The position numbers and the translations under genes were made by a program. The notes beneath the pieces are model-generated. The model searched no databases. It saw only the letters and a list, made by a program, of their open reading frames with translations, and was not told where the DNA came from. A stretch of DNA of 59,537 bases from Oceanospirillales bacterium (GTDB lineage: Bacteria > Pseudomonadota > Gammaproteobacteria > Pseudomonadales > Balneatricaceae). Below are positions 22,312-31,969 of the stretch, in pieces (within the stretch, counting starts at the first letter, position 1; every line of letters begins with the position of its first letter). Where the stretch lies: contig JAAEYW010000020.1 in assembly GCA_018223185.1 (NCBI GenBank), forward strand, positions 1 through 59,537, written 5' to 3'.

Positions 22312-22963
22312 GAGCAGATCTGCGTGATCCAATCGCTGCGCTTGTCCGAGCGCAGCCTCACTGCTTTTCCGCAGGGCACCTGCAGCGACGAATAACCAGC
22401 AAACCAAGACAATAACTTATCGCCGCGAGGGCGCTCCTCCCACAAAAGATGCACCACCCAAGCTTTGTGAACATCAGCCAGAATCAGATTTATCGCGCCT
22501 CGAAGGCGCTCCCACTATAGCCCAAAGTGAATTCAACATCGAATTCATTGTAGGAGCCCCTTCCAGGGGCGATAAGCAACCGGCAGATCGCCACGAGGGC
22601 GGCCTCCCACAAAAGATGGCACTACCTAAGCTTTGTGAACATCAGTCAGAATTAGATTTATCGCGCCTCGAAGGGGCTCCCACCATAGCCCAAAGTGAAT
22701 TCATCATCGGATTCATTACAGGCGCCCTTTCCGGGGCGATAATATCAATCGCGGCAAGTACCCAGAGGACCTGCTAATGCCGCTCCTACAAAAACATCCC
22801 GTCCTACAGACGCGGCGATGCAGCCACTATTGCGCGCAGGAGCCCCTTCCAGGGGCGATAAACCATCAGCAGATCGCCGCGGGGGCTCAACTCCTGCAAA
22901 CCTCAGCTATTCCTGACCCAAGACCAGCGCAGCGATCAGACTACGGACTGCAGGTCTACAGCT
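22312..22963. repeat. REP/BIME cluster with two ~167-bp tandem units
   Basis: No gene. The stretch is built from REP hairpins of the form gtaggagccccttccagggg-cgat and their inverted partners (tcgcgcctcgaaggcgctcc, cgcggcaag...gccgctcctac). The larger unit that holds cacaaaagatg, aagctttgtgaacatcag and cccaaagtgaattcat occurs twice (about 22420-22586 and 22587-22753). A partial third copy follows. It also contains a separate gcgcttgtccgagcgcagc element at about 22336. Confidence 0.85.
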
Positions 22964-23371
22964 TTACTTAACCACCTTCAATGAAGGTCTTTTAGCAGAC
23001 TTAGGCGCTTCCGGCGGCGTAGGATCATTCTCAGGCTCATCATCATAAAGAGCCTCAACACCCGGCTCAGCGCCAAAACCCATGCCCTGGCCATTCTCTC
23101 GGGCATAGATCGCCATAACAGCGACCATGGGCGCGAACACATTCATAGGTACGCCACCAAAACGCGCATTGAAGCTGACAGCATCGTTCTCGATCAATAA
23201 CCCCTGCACCGCACCCGGGGCAATATTCAGGACGATCTGACCGTCACTGATGAACTGCTGCGGCACCATCACGCCCTGAATCTCAGCATCGATAACCAGA
23301 TGAGGCGTCCAGCCACTATCCAGAATCCACTCATTCAACGCACGGAGAAGATATCCACGACTTGATTGCAT
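22964..23371 (-). CDS. sspB: ClpXP specificity-enhancing factor SspB
   Basis: Adaptor that delivers ssrA-tagged proteins to ClpXP. The product begins MQSSRGYLLRALNEWILDSG and has the SspB substrate-binding core (TPHLVIDAEIQGVMVP, FNARFGGVP). An acidic linker follows, ending in a short basic/hydrophobic tail (RPSLKVVK) that matches the ClpX-binding XB motif. The open frame extends 12 codons upstream, but that part overlaps a terminator. ATG at 23371 with GGAG upstream is the natural start (135 residues). Confidence 0.95.
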   Translation of the reverse strand: MQSSRGYLLRALNEWILDSGWTPHLVIDAEIQGVMVPQQFISDGQIVLNIAPGAVQGLLIENDAVSFNARFGGVPMNVFAPMVAVMAIYARENGQGMGFGAEPGVEALYDDEPENDPTPPEAPKSAKRPSLKVVK

Positions 23372-23381
23372 TACACACTCC

Positions 23382-23412
23382 AAAAAAAAGGATGAGTAAA
23401 AACCCATCCTTT
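23382..23412 (-). terminator. Hairpin terminator/attenuator between sspA and sspB
   Basis: On the minus strand AAAGGATGGG and CTCATCCTTT pair around a five-base loop and are followed by a run of T. It lies between the sspA stop and the sspB ribosome binding site, so it probably lowers sspB expression relative to sspA. Confidence 0.75.
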
Positions 23413-23436
23413 ATATATTATTAGCCACAGACTATA

Positions 23437-24066
23437 TCAGTCACGCATTTCACGCTCTTCTTCAGACAGACTCATCTGAAATGCTTCACGCTCAAACAGG
23501 CGATTCATGTACTTAATCAGATCTTTACACTGCGCTTCCGGCAACTCAACACCGAGAATTTCCAGACGCCACAGCAGCGGAGCGATACAGCAGTCCACCA
23601 GCGTAAATTCTTCACTCATGAAATAATCTTTTTCGCCAAAGATAGGCGAAACTGCTACCAGACTGTCACGTAACGCTTTGCGGGCTTCATCAGCCTCATC
23701 AGCATCTTCAGAGGTCAGAATAATATCTGCCAGAGAACACCAGTCACGCTGAATACGGTACATATACAGACGACTTTCGGCACGTGCAACAGGATAGACA
23801 GGCAGCAGCGGCGGATGAGGAAAACGCTCATCCAGATACTCCATCATCACATTTGGCTCATACAGAACAAGCTCACGATCCAGAAGGGTCGGCAAGCTGT
23901 TGTACGGATTCAGTGAAGCCAGATCCTCAGGCAAATTATTCGGATCACAATCATTTATCTCAACTGCAACACCTTTTTCTGCCAGTACGATACGTACCCG
24001 ATGGCTGTAATGATCATTACCATCGGAGTAAAAAGTCATAGAAGAACGCTTGGCCACTACACCCAT
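23437..24066 (-). CDS. sspA: Stringent starvation protein A
   Basis: RNA-polymerase-associated protein with a glutathione-transferase fold that acts in starvation and acid stress. The 209-residue product has [19 protein letters not shown] at the N-terminus, the [19 protein letters not shown] segment and the conserved [20 protein letters not shown] loop characteristic of SspA. The open frame reaches 24093, but the ATG at 24066 has GGGGTGA four bases upstream and matches the family start. It lies downstream of the bc1 genes on the same strand, a common arrangement. Confidence 0.95.
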   Translation of the reverse strand: MGVVAKRSSMTFYSDGNDHYSHRVRIVLAEKGVAVEINDCDPNNLPEDLASLNPYNSLPTLLDRELVLYEPNVMMEYLDERFPHPPLLPVYPVARAESRLYMYRIQRDWCSLADIILTSEDADEADEARKALRDSLVAVSPIFGEKDYFMSEEFTLVDCCIAPLLWRLEILGVELPEAQCKDLIKYMNRLFEREAFQMSLSEEEREMRD

Positions 24067-24156
24067 TAAATCACCCCGTTTCACATGTTCCATAAAAAAA
24101 ACATACGCGGACCAACTAAATTGGACCGCGTATCGGCATTACTGACCGGCAGACGT

Positions 24157-24918
24157 TTAGTGAACGTCTTTCCAGTACTCTTTCTTCAACGCGTAAGCAA
24201 AGAAGAAGAAGATGAACAGGAAGATCAGTACTTTATAACCAATTGCCTGAGACTCCAGCTTAACAGGGTTACCCATGTAAGACATGAAGTTCACCAGGTC
24301 ATAGATAGTTTTGTCGAACTCTTCAACAGAAAGAGAACCTTTCTCAGCAACGCTCAGACAACCACCCATTTGCAGCCCTGTCAGAGGATCGATAGTCTTC
24401 TCATGATGAGCCATCTCCTCCTTAGTGCAGTGATTTACCTGAAGTCCCTGAAGACCTTCCAGAACGTTTGGCATACCAACATCCGGGAAAACAACGTTAT
24501 TCACACCCCATGGGCGCGCAGGATCTTTGTAGAAGCTACGCAGGTAAGTATACACCCAGCTCTCACCACGCAGACGCGTTTCCAGCGTCAGGTCAGGTGG
24601 AGGCGTACCAAACCATGCAGCAGCATCAGCCTGAGGCATAGCAATAGTCATCTGCTCACCCACCTTGGAATCACCAAAGATCAGGTTCTCCTGAACCAGT
24701 TCATTTGGAATACCCAGGTCAGTTGCAGCGCGCTCATAACGCTGATAGTTAGCAGAGTGGCAACCCATGCAATAGTTTACAAAGGTCTTCATACCACGCT
24801 GCAGTGATTCCTTATTGGCATGGTCCGGAGACATAGAATCCAGCTGAACCCCACCAGTACTCGCACTGGCAGCCAGGGGTGCCAGCACTAACATGATTGC
24901 GATAAAAAACTTTTTCAT
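24157..24918 (-). CDS. petC: Cytochrome bc1 complex, cytochrome c1 subunit
   Basis: Membrane-anchored haem c subunit that passes electrons from the Rieske protein to cytochrome c. The 253-residue product has a cleavable signal peptide and the haem-attachment motif CMGCH (about residue 51-55). The Met ligand lies within a later segment, and a C-terminal membrane anchor (KVLIFLFIFFFFAYAL) follows. Its start overlaps the petB stop. Third gene of the petABC operon. Confidence 0.95.
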   Translation of the reverse strand: MKKFFIAIMLVLAPLAASASTGGVQLDSMSPDHANKESLQRGMKTFVNYCMGCHSANYQRYERAATDLGIPNELVQENLIFGDSKVGEQMTIAMPQADAAAWFGTPPPDLTLETRLRGESWVYTYLRSFYKDPARPWGVNNVVFPDVGMPNVLEGLQGLQVNHCTKEEMAHHEKTIDPLTGLQMGGCLSVAEKGSLSVEEFDKTIYDLVNFMSYMGNPVKLESQAIGYKVLIFLFIFFFFAYALKKEYWKDVH

Positions 24919-26165
24919 TAGCCTGTCACCCTTTCCGGTACCGGTTTAGTGCTTTCCATTCTGGTGTAGAACGGCATCAGGAAGAAGTATGCGAAATACA
25001 GTGCAGTACAGATCTGCGCCACCAGAGTACGACCAGGAGAAGATGCAACAACGCCCAGATAACCCAGAATAACGAAGCTGATCGCAAAGATAACCAGCCA
25101 GATTTTGCTCCACACACCCTTGTAGCGCATAGACTTAACCGGGCTGCGATCCAGCCATGGCAGAACAAACAGGATAGCAATCGCACCACCCATCACCACA
25201 ACACCAGGGAACTGAGATGCCGCTATAGGCGGAATCGCACGCAACATGGCGTAGAAAGGCGTGAAGTACCATACCGGCGCGATGTGCGGAGGCGTCTTCA
25301 GCGGGTTAGCAGGTTCAAAGTTAGGCTGTTCAATAAAGTAGCCACCCATCTCAGGGAAGAAGAAGATGATCAGGCAGAATACGAACAGGAATACCACAAC
25401 ACCAACAATATCTTTAACGGTGTAGTAAGGGTGGAATGGAATGCCGTCCAGCGGAATACCGTTCTCATCCTTTTTCTCTTTAATCTCAACGCCGTCAGGG
25501 TTGTTTGAACCCACTTCGTGCAGTGCAATGATGTGCATCACAACCAGCCCCAGCAGGACGATTGGCAATGCAACAACGTGCAGCGAGAAGAAACGGTTCA
25601 GGGTAATACCAGAGATCAGGTAATCACCACGAATCCACTCAGCCAGATCCGGACCAATCACTGGTACAGCAGAGAACAGAGATACAATTACCTGAGCACC
25701 CCAGTAAGACATCTGTCCCCATGGCAGCAGGTAACCCATGAATGCTTCAGCCATCAGCGCCAGGTAGATCGTCATACCGAAGATCCACACCAGCTCACGA
25801 GGCTTACGGTAAGAACCGTACAACAGACCACGGAACATATGCAGGTAAACAACTGCAAAGAAAGCAGACGCACCGGTAGAGTGCATATAACGCAGCAGCC
25901 AGCCATAATCCACATCACGCATGATGTATTCAACAGAAGCGAACGCGCCCTCTGCAGTCGGGTTATAGCTCATAGTCAGCCAGATACCCGTCAGCAGCTG
26001 GTTAACCAGAACCAACAGCGCCAGAGAACCAAAGAAATACCAGAAGTTAAAGTTCTTTGGAGCGTAGTATTTTGCTAAATGATCATCCCACATCGCTGTC
26101 AGTGGGAAACGATCATCGATCCAGCCTATAAAGCCCGGATTTCCTTTATTACGTGCGCCAGCCAT
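24918..26165 (-). CDS. petB: Cytochrome bc1 complex, cytochrome b subunit
   Basis: Di-haem quinol-oxidising membrane subunit. The 415-residue product has the paired His ligands in helices B and D (LRYMHSTGASAFF with LHMFRGLLYGSY; FSLHVVALPIVL with VMHIIALHEVGSNNP). It also has the Qo-site loop with the PEW-like region around HIAPVWYFTPFYAMLRAIP. Length fits a full-length bacterial cytochrome b. It overlaps petA and petC. Confidence 0.96.
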   Translation of the reverse strand: MAGARNKGNPGFIGWIDDRFPLTAMWDDHLAKYYAPKNFNFWYFFGSLALLVLVNQLLTGIWLTMSYNPTAEGAFASVEYIMRDVDYGWLLRYMHSTGASAFFAVVYLHMFRGLLYGSYRKPRELVWIFGMTIYLALMAEAFMGYLLPWGQMSYWGAQVIVSLFSAVPVIGPDLAEWIRGDYLISGITLNRFFSLHVVALPIVLLGLVVMHIIALHEVGSNNPDGVEIKEKKDENGIPLDGIPFHPYYTVKDIVGVVVFLFVFCLIIFFFPEMGGYFIEQPNFEPANPLKTPPHIAPVWYFTPFYAMLRAIPPIAASQFPGVVVMGGAIAILFVLPWLDRSPVKSMRYKGVWSKIWLVIFAISFVILGYLGVVASSPGRTLVAQICTALYFAYFFLMPFYTRMESTKPVPERVTG

Positions 26166-26761
26166 TATGCAGTCTCCTGATCCACACCAACGATGATCAC
26201 ATTATCGCTCTCATAAAAATGAGGCGGAATCACCAGGTTAGTAGGTGCCGGAACACCCTTCAATACTCGACCAGACAGGTCAAAACGGGAACCGTGACAT
26301 GGGCAGTAGAAGCCACCAACCCAGTCCTCACCCAGATCTTCCGGGGCGAGTTCAGGACGGTAAGTTGGAGAACAGCCCAGGTGGGTACAGATACCAACCA
26401 TTACCGCGATATCTTCACGAAGTGCCCGTGCAGGAGTATGCGGTATGTAAGAAGGCTGCTGCGGAGCCTCGGACTTAGGGTCAGCCAGATCGCCATCCAG
26501 TTTTACCAGATTCGCCAGTGCTTCTGGTCCGCGACGAACAATCCATACAGGCTTGCCGCGCCATTTGACAATCATCTGCTGACCAATTTCCAGCTTGCTG
26601 ATATCAGCTTTAACCGGGGCGCCGGCTGTTTTAGCCTTAGCACTCGGATTCCATGAAGCCACGAACGGAACAGCAGCCCCTACGGCACCCACTGCCCCAA
26701 CAGCAGAGGTGGCACCGATCAGGAGACGTCGCCGCCCCTTATTCACGCCGTCATTACTCAT
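26165..26761 (-). CDS. petA: Ubiquinol-cytochrome c reductase Rieske iron-sulfur subunit
   Basis: 2Fe-2S subunit of the bc1 complex. The 198-residue product has an N-terminal [17 protein letters not shown] segment, a twin-arginine-like membrane anchor. The cluster-binding motifs are CTHLGCSP and CPCHGS. Good ribosome binding site (gaggggagat). A candidate promoter is upstream at 26872-26900. Confidence 0.96.
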   Translation of the reverse strand: MSNDGVNKGRRRLLIGATSAVGAVGAVGAAVPFVASWNPSAKAKTAGAPVKADISKLEIGQQMIVKWRGKPVWIVRRGPEALANLVKLDGDLADPKSEAPQQPSYIPHTPARALREDIAVMVGICTHLGCSPTYRPELAPEDLGEDWVGGFYCPCHGSRFDLSGRVLKGVPAPTNLVIPPHFYESDNVIIVGVDQETA

Positions 26762-26871
26762 TAAGATTATCTCCCCTCACTCAACCCTCAATCCCTGCGC
26801 TATTGCAGTGCAGCAATTTTCCGGTTGCTCAGTAATGAATACCGAATTAACGGATTTTTAAAATGGCACAA

Positions 26872-26900
26872 ATAGTAATGAAATTCCCCCCTTCTTACAA
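26872..26900 (-). promoter_or_regulatory. Candidate promoter of petABC
   Basis: On the minus strand TTGTAA (26895-26900) and TACTAT (26872-26877) are separated by 17 bases. It lies about 110 bases upstream of petA, after the rpsI terminator. Confidence 0.55.
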
Positions 26901-26990
26901 GGCCAATTCGGGCCAAAACCGCCTTTTTACGCCTATAGTCGACCGACTCCTGATCTCATCCCGCAACAGCACAAATCAAACAAAAAAAAC

Positions 26991-27015
26991 GCCCGGACCA
27001 TTTCTGATCCGGGCG
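26991..27015 (-). terminator. Rho-independent terminator of rplM-rpsI
   Basis: On the minus strand GCCCGGA and TCCGGGC pair around a short loop and are followed by GTTTTTTTTG. It lies 36 bases after the rpsI stop. Confidence 0.88.
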
Positions 27016-27051
27016 TTTCTTTCTGCGATACAGTAACTGTATCGAAGCGAA

Positions 27052-27444
27052 TTAACGCTTGGAGAACTGTGGCTTCTTACGTGCTTTACGCAGACCCACT
27101 TTCTTACGCTCAACTTCACGAGCATCGCGAGTTACGAAACCAGCAGCACGCAGTTCTGGACGCAGAGTCTCATCATACTCCATCAGAGCACGTGTGATAC
27201 CGTGACGGATCGCACCAGCCTGACCGAAACCACCACCGCCTTTAACGGTAATGTAAACATCAAACTTTTCTGTGTTACCAGTCAGATCCAGAGGCTGACG
27301 AACGATCATGCGAGCAGTTTCGCGACCGAAGTAAACATCAAGTTCACGCTGGTTAACAGTGATTTTACCTGTACCCGGACGCAGGAATACGCGCGCAGTA
27401 GAGGACTTACGACGGCCTGTGCCGTAATACTGAGTTGTAGACAT
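27052..27444 (-). CDS. rpsI: 30S ribosomal protein S9
   Basis: 130-residue small-subunit protein whose C-terminal tail reaches the P-site tRNA. It has [16 protein letters not shown] at the start, the [15 protein letters not shown] loop and the C-terminal RKKPQFSKR tail with the terminal SKR conserved in S9. Length equals E. coli S9. It follows rplM by 13 bases. Confidence 0.98.
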   Translation of the reverse strand: MSTTQYYGTGRRKSSTARVFLRPGTGKITVNQRELDVYFGRETARMIVRQPLDLTGNTEKFDVYITVKGGGGFGQAGAIRHGITRALMEYDETLRPELRAAGFVTRDAREVERKKVGLRKARKKPQFSKR

Positions 27445-27457
27445 ATTGACCTGCCCC

Positions 27458-27886
27458 TTAGACGTTCAGTTCTTGTGGCTGTTGAGCCGCATGCGGATGT
27501 TCTGCACCAGCGTACACTTTCATCTTAGTGTACATAGCACGACCCAGGGGACCTTTAGGCAGCATACCTTTAACGGCCAGTTCGATGGTGCGTGTTGGAT
27601 GAGTCTCAACCATCTTCTCGAAAGAAGTTTCACGCAGACCACCCGGGTAACCAGTATGGCGATAGTACATTTTGTCCTTACGCTTATTACCGGTTACGTT
27701 TACTTTCTCTGCATTGATAACGATGATGTAATCACCAGTATCAACGTGAGGAGTGAATTCTGCTTTATGCTTGCCGCGCAGACGACGAGCGATTTCAGTA
27801 GCCATACGACCCAGAGTTTTGCCCTCAGCGTCGATAACATACCAGTCGCGTTTAACCTCTGCAGGTTTTGCGCTAAATGTAGTCAT
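27458..27886 (-). CDS. rplM: 50S ribosomal protein L13
   Basis: 142-residue early-assembly large-subunit protein with [20 protein letters not shown], the [12 protein letters not shown] motif and the [13 protein letters not shown] segment typical of L13. Same length as E. coli L13. First gene of the rplM-rpsI operon. Confidence 0.98.
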   Translation of the reverse strand: MTTFSAKPAEVKRDWYVIDAEGKTLGRMATEIARRLRGKHKAEFTPHVDTGDYIIVINAEKVNVTGNKRKDKMYYRHTGYPGGLRETSFEKMVETHPTRTIELAVKGMLPKGPLGRAMYTKMKVYAGAEHPHAAQQPQELNV

Positions 27887-28060
27887 GATAAATTTACCTA
27901 TACATCAGCCTGATTACTGCCAATTCAATACGTTAGCAACAATCGACGACCTTATAATTATTGGTTGCAAACCAGGTTCACAACGTCATAAATCCCCGGA
28001 CCTATCCGAAGGAGCGCGAATTCTACTGCAATTCAAGGAAGATGCCAATAAAAAAAACGA

Positions 28061-28211
28061 CTAGTGGTTAGAACGCGACTTCGCCGCTCGCCAGACACAA
28101 AGCTTCGCTTCGTTTGCTAAATAGAAAAAGAACAACCCAAATAAACTGCCAGCGGTAACTTTTCTTTTCTGCTCTCTTCTAGCTAGTCGCGAAGCGACGT
28201 CTAACCACTAG
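28061..28211. repeat. Small element with 12-bp terminal inverted repeats (MITE-like)
   Basis: A 151-base non-coding segment begins with ctagtggttaga (28061-28072) and ends with its exact reverse complement tctaaccactag (28200-28211). Inside, further imperfect complementarity links the gcgacttcgc near the left end with tcgcgaagcgac near the right end. It sits between the zapE stop and the rplM promoter region. No transposase is present. It looks like a miniature inverted-repeat element or a long hairpin. I see no target-site duplication that I can assert. Confidence 0.6.
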
Positions 28212-28242
28212 CAAACGGCGAAGCCGCCTCTGACAACTGCTA

Positions 28243-29352
28243 TTATGCCCGATGCTCTTTCGCCAGATACTCGTGAGACTGCATCTCTAACAGACGACTC
28301 TGGGTACGCTGTATCTCAAATTCCAGTCGCCCTTCACTGTAAATCTCATGAATGGATGTTTCTGCAGAGAGAATCAGCTTCACCCCGCTATCATAAAACT
28401 CATCGACCAGATTGACGAAACGACGAGCAGCGTCATCATTACTTCGCCCTAACTGAGGCACATTACTGATCAGCACCGCATGGAAAATTTTACCCAGCTC
28501 GATATAGTCATTCTGACTGCGGGGCCCTTCACACAGCTCCGAAAACTCAAACCAGACCACATCCTCACAACAGCGACGCGCTTTGATATCACGACCATTA
28601 ATCTCCAGCACACCACCGTCGACTACCTCATCAAGGTCAGGCGCCAGACTTTCAAAACTATTATTAAGACTGACATCGGCGGCACTATCCAGGGGATAGT
28701 GATACAACTCCGCCTGCTCAAGCGTCCGTAAGCGATAATCAACACCACTGTCCACATTCACAACGTCTGTAAACCTGTTAAGCATATCTATGGCAGGCAA
28801 AAAACGAGCACGCTGCAAGCCATTTTCATACAACCCGTCCGGAACAATATTTGATGTAGCCACCAACGAGACGCCGTTTTTGAACAACTCTTCCAGCAGA
28901 CCACCAAGAATCATAGCATCGGTAATATCGGTAACAAAAAACTCATCGAAACAGATAATCTGAAACTCACTGGCATACTTCTTACCGATAGCGACCAGCG
29001 GATTAGGCGTACCGTCCAGCAACTTCAACTCTTTATGCACACGCTGCATAAAGCGGTGAAAGTGAGTACGCTCTTTATTATCAAATGGCAGGCTATCGTA
29101 GAAAGTGTCCATCAGATAGGTTTTACCCCGGCCGACACCACCCCAGAAATACAGCCCCTTAACCGGCTCAGCCTGTGATTTTTTCAACTTAGTCGACAAG
29201 CGCCCCATAAACCCCCGGGGCTTCGGCTGATTATGTCTGGCAACCAGATCATCATAAAGGCGCTGCAGATGCTTAACAGCCTCTTCCTGTGCCGCATCAT
29301 AGGAAAAGTCGTCGCGTTGAAGATCTTTTTTATAACGATCAATAGGAGTCAT
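28243..29352 (-). CDS. zapE: Cell division protein ZapE (AFG1-like ATPase)
   Basis: P-loop ATPase of the AFG1/LACE1 family that in E. coli acts on the Z-ring under stress and in ubiquinone-related assembly. The 369-residue product has the Walker A motif WGGVGRGKTYLMD, a Walker B ICFDEFFVTDI and the ATSNIVPDGLYENGLQRARF sensor region. Length matches the family. It stands alone between repeat regions and is likely transcribed independently. Confidence 0.94.
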   Translation of the reverse strand: MTPIDRYKKDLQRDDFSYDAAQEEAVKHLQRLYDDLVARHNQPKPRGFMGRLSTKLKKSQAEPVKGLYFWGGVGRGKTYLMDTFYDSLPFDNKERTHFHRFMQRVHKELKLLDGTPNPLVAIGKKYASEFQIICFDEFFVTDITDAMILGGLLEELFKNGVSLVATSNIVPDGLYENGLQRARFLPAIDMLNRFTDVVNVDSGVDYRLRTLEQAELYHYPLDSAADVSLNNSFESLAPDLDEVVDGGVLEINGRDIKARRCCEDVVWFEFSELCEGPRSQNDYIELGKIFHAVLISNVPQLGRSNDDAARRFVNLVDEFYDSGVKLILSAETSIHEIYSEGRLEFEIQRTQSRLLEMQSHEYLAKEHRA

Positions 29353-30220
29353 GCCGAAACCGTACCATTCAAGCTAGTTCAGATAATAAAGAGAGAAATG
29401 AAGGTTGGGCACTTTACTCCCAGCCTCTGGATTTTGCAACGCAACAAAGGGATAAGAGCTGTTGCCCGAAGTCCGATTGCTTCGCTTGTTCGACGCCCGA
29501 AAAAGCAGCCGTTGTAGGAGGCGCACCCTCGCGGCGATCGATTTACCCGGTGCCTGCTGATGGTTTTATCGCGGCAAGTACCCAAAGGACATAGCAATGC
29601 CGCCCCTCAATACCCCCTCCTTCTGAGCCCCCTTTAGAATACCTCTGGGTAGAACCATCGCGGCGGGCACCCAGAGGGATGATAGAACCATCGCCCCGGG
29701 ACGGGGCTCCTACAATAGATTCCGCCTCGTAGGAACCCCTTTAGCATGCCCTTTGGTTATCAGGGGCGATAAGCCTGTAAAGCAGAAGTCCGTTTTCCGA
29801 ACGCTTCGCTTGTCCGAGGTCAGGAAGAGCAGCCGTTGTAGGTGTCTCATTCAGAGGCGATTTTATTGTTTTTCCCGGTACTCTCTGTGCCCTTTGCGGT
29901 AAAGCCATTGTTTAAAAAAACATCACCACAGAGGGCATGGAGAAGAGCAAAGGCAACACCTGTCATGATGATTGGTTTTCCCCGTGCCTGTTGGTATTTT
30001 CATCGCGGCGGGCACCCAGAGGGATGATAGAACCATCGCCCCGGGACGGGGCTCCTACAATAGATTCCGCCTCGTAGGAACCCCTTTAGCATGCCCTTTG
30101 GGTACCAGGGGCGATATACCAATCGCGGCAAGATGCCGCTCCTACCATACATTCCGCCTCGTAGGAGCCTCGTCCCGGGGCGATAAGCCTGTAAAGCAGG
30201 CGCCCGTTGTCCGAGCGCCT
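29353..30220. repeat. REP/BIME cluster with a duplicated 101-bp block
   Basis: No gene in about 870 bases. It holds many REP hairpins in both orientations. A 101-base block beginning catcgcggcgggcaccc is present twice without visible change (29656-29756 and 30001-30101). Between the two is a short unique segment (about 29845-29990) with cacagagggcatgg. Elements of the gcttgtccgag family occur at about 29485, 29805 and 30205. Confidence 0.85.
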
Positions 30221-30931
30221 TTAACCTATCCCCAGCAATGGCACCAGCAGCGGCAACATAAATGCAGTAAATGCTCCGGTCATCCCCATTGCCAGCCCGC
30301 CAAACGCACCGGCCATCAATCCATATTCAAAAGCAAAGGCAGTCCCCATACCGTGCGCAGAAACACCCAGAGTAAAACCCTTTACCGCCTCATCCGTAAC
30401 ATTAAGGATGCGATAAATCGGCGGCGCCAGCATACAACCCAGCGCCCCGGTTATCAGCACCAGACCTGAAGCCAGTGAGGGATACCCCCCCAGCTTTTCC
30501 GCAACACCGATAGCGATCGCAGAGGTGACCGACTTGGGCGCGATGGACAGCAACGTCCCCAAAGAAGCATCAAATGCCTGAGCAACCAGCAGAGCAGAAG
30601 CCGCTGCAGTCACCGCCCCGGTCATACAGGCCAGCATCAGCGGGAGAAGCAACTTTTTTACCCGCTCAAAATGATCAAACAGCGGTATAGCAAGCGCCAC
30701 TGTTGCGGGTCCCAGCAAAAAATGGATAAACTGCGCCCCCTCAAAATAAGTTTCATATGAGGTCCCGGTCAGCAACAGAAATACAATGATCAGGAACAGC
30801 GATACCAGAACCGGATGCAATAACGGCGTACCTCCCAGACGACGGTTAAACCAGGAAGCAGCAATAAAAGTGGTGATAGTGACGATCAGCCACATCAGAG
30901 GCTTTGCAGCAAAGAAGGTCCAGAACTCCAT
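30221..30931 (-). CDS. lrgB: LrgB family membrane protein
   Basis: 236-residue polytopic membrane protein of the LrgB/CidB family, partners of holin-like LrgA proteins and linked to autolysis control or small-metabolite export. The family signature PKSVTSAIAIGVAEKLGG is near the middle and HGMGTAFAFEYG near the end. Its ATG overlaps the stop of the upstream lrgA-like gene, so the two are translationally coupled. Confidence 0.92.
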   Translation of the reverse strand: MEFWTFFAAKPLMWLIVTITTFIAASWFNRRLGGTPLLHPVLVSLFLIIVFLLLTGTSYETYFEGAQFIHFLLGPATVALAIPLFDHFERVKKLLLPLMLACMTGAVTAAASALLVAQAFDASLGTLLSIAPKSVTSAIAIGVAEKLGGYPSLASGLVLITGALGCMLAPPIYRILNVTDEAVKGFTLGVSAHGMGTAFAFEYGLMAGAFGGLAMGMTGAFTAFMLPLLVPLLGIG

Positions 30932-31308
30932 CAGCGACCCTCCCCACCTGATACATCCTCAGCAACCTTATGTAGCTTTTTTGCTGAAGGATTGAGAATC
31001 AGCGCAGTCACAATAATCGTCACAGCCGTACTCACAATAAGAGCAACCAGAATCGCCAGCCAGTCCTGCTTCAACAATCCGAAGTGAGTCATCAGCCCCA
31101 CACCTGCGGGCACAAACAGCAGGGCCAGATGTTTTAACAAAGCCTCACCCGGGACACGCAGATAGTGCGGAACACTGCCATTGACAACCAGAGCCGCCAG
31201 CAGAAACACCATACCAACAACAGGCCCGGGCACTGGCATACCAGTGAGGGTAACAACCAACTCCCCGGCAAACTGAAACACCAGCAAAATCAAAAAACCA
31301 ATCAACAT
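30931..31308 (-). CDS. lrgA: LrgA/CidA family holin-like protein
   Basis: 125-residue protein with four predicted membrane segments. It has the family pattern PVPGPVVGMVFLLAAL and the FVPAGVGLM segment. Holin-like in proposed function, probably acting with LrgB encoded just downstream. Experimental roles in Gram-negative bacteria are less certain than in staphylococci. Confidence 0.9.
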   Translation of the reverse strand: MLIGFLILLVFQFAGELVVTLTGMPVPGPVVGMVFLLAALVVNGSVPHYLRVPGEALLKHLALLFVPAGVGLMTHFGLLKQDWLAILVALIVSTAVTIIVTALILNPSAKKLHKVAEDVSGGEGR

Positions 31309-31338
31309 CTCACACCCTGAGCGGCCAGGCCTGCGTCA

Positions 31339-31935
31339 TCAAACCATCAACAATACAGCTTCTGTTCCGGCATAAAAAGCATAAAGCGCGAAAGCAATAA
31401 ACAACACCCCTGACGCCCGATGCAGCCAGATGACTGAGATATAACGCAGCAACGCCCTGCCGGCTAAAATACCTAACGCCGAAGTTGACACCAGCGCCAG
31501 CGTTGACCCAATCCAGACAGCCAGACCAGACTCGGTGCTTGCCAGCCCCATCACCGCCAACTGCGTCTTATCACCAAGCTCTGCAAAAAACAGCATCAGC
31601 AGCGCCGATATAAAAACACTTTTAACTGAGAGCGCAACACGGTCATCGTCCTCATCCTCTCCAGTTCTGAAAGACTGAACACCAAACCAGAGAAACAAAA
31701 TCGCAACCACACCCAAAACCACGGGACGGGGTAACCAGGTTGCCGCAACCGAGCCAACCATCACAGCCAGCAGATTTAAAACCGCAAACGCAACGATTGC
31801 GCCCATCAAGACAGGAAAAACCCGATACCGTGCAGCCAGAGTCATACATACCAACTGACTTTTATCACCAAACTCCGCCAGAAACACCAATAAAAATGCG
31901 CCAACCACACTCGCCAGCTGATCCATCAAACCCAA
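31339..31935 (-). CDS. GDT1/TMEM165 family cation transporter (UPF0016)
   Basis: 198-residue, six-helix membrane protein with the two inverted copies of the family motif E-x-G-D-K-[ST]: FLAEFGDKSQL near residue 21 and FFAELGDKTQL near residue 119. Family members transport Mn2+ or Ca2+ out of the cytosol, and bacterial relatives such as MneA export Mn2+. Function here is inferred from the motif only. Confidence 0.9.
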   Translation of the reverse strand: MGLMDQLASVVGAFLLVFLAEFGDKSQLVCMTLAARYRVFPVLMGAIVAFAVLNLLAVMVGSVAATWLPRPVVLGVVAILFLWFGVQSFRTGEDEDDDRVALSVKSVFISALLMLFFAELGDKTQLAVMGLASTESGLAVWIGSTLALVSTSALGILAGRALLRYISVIWLHRASGVLFIAFALYAFYAGTEAVLLMV

Positions 31936-31969
31936 CCCTTTCAGAAATAAAATTTCCGCGATTATACAG

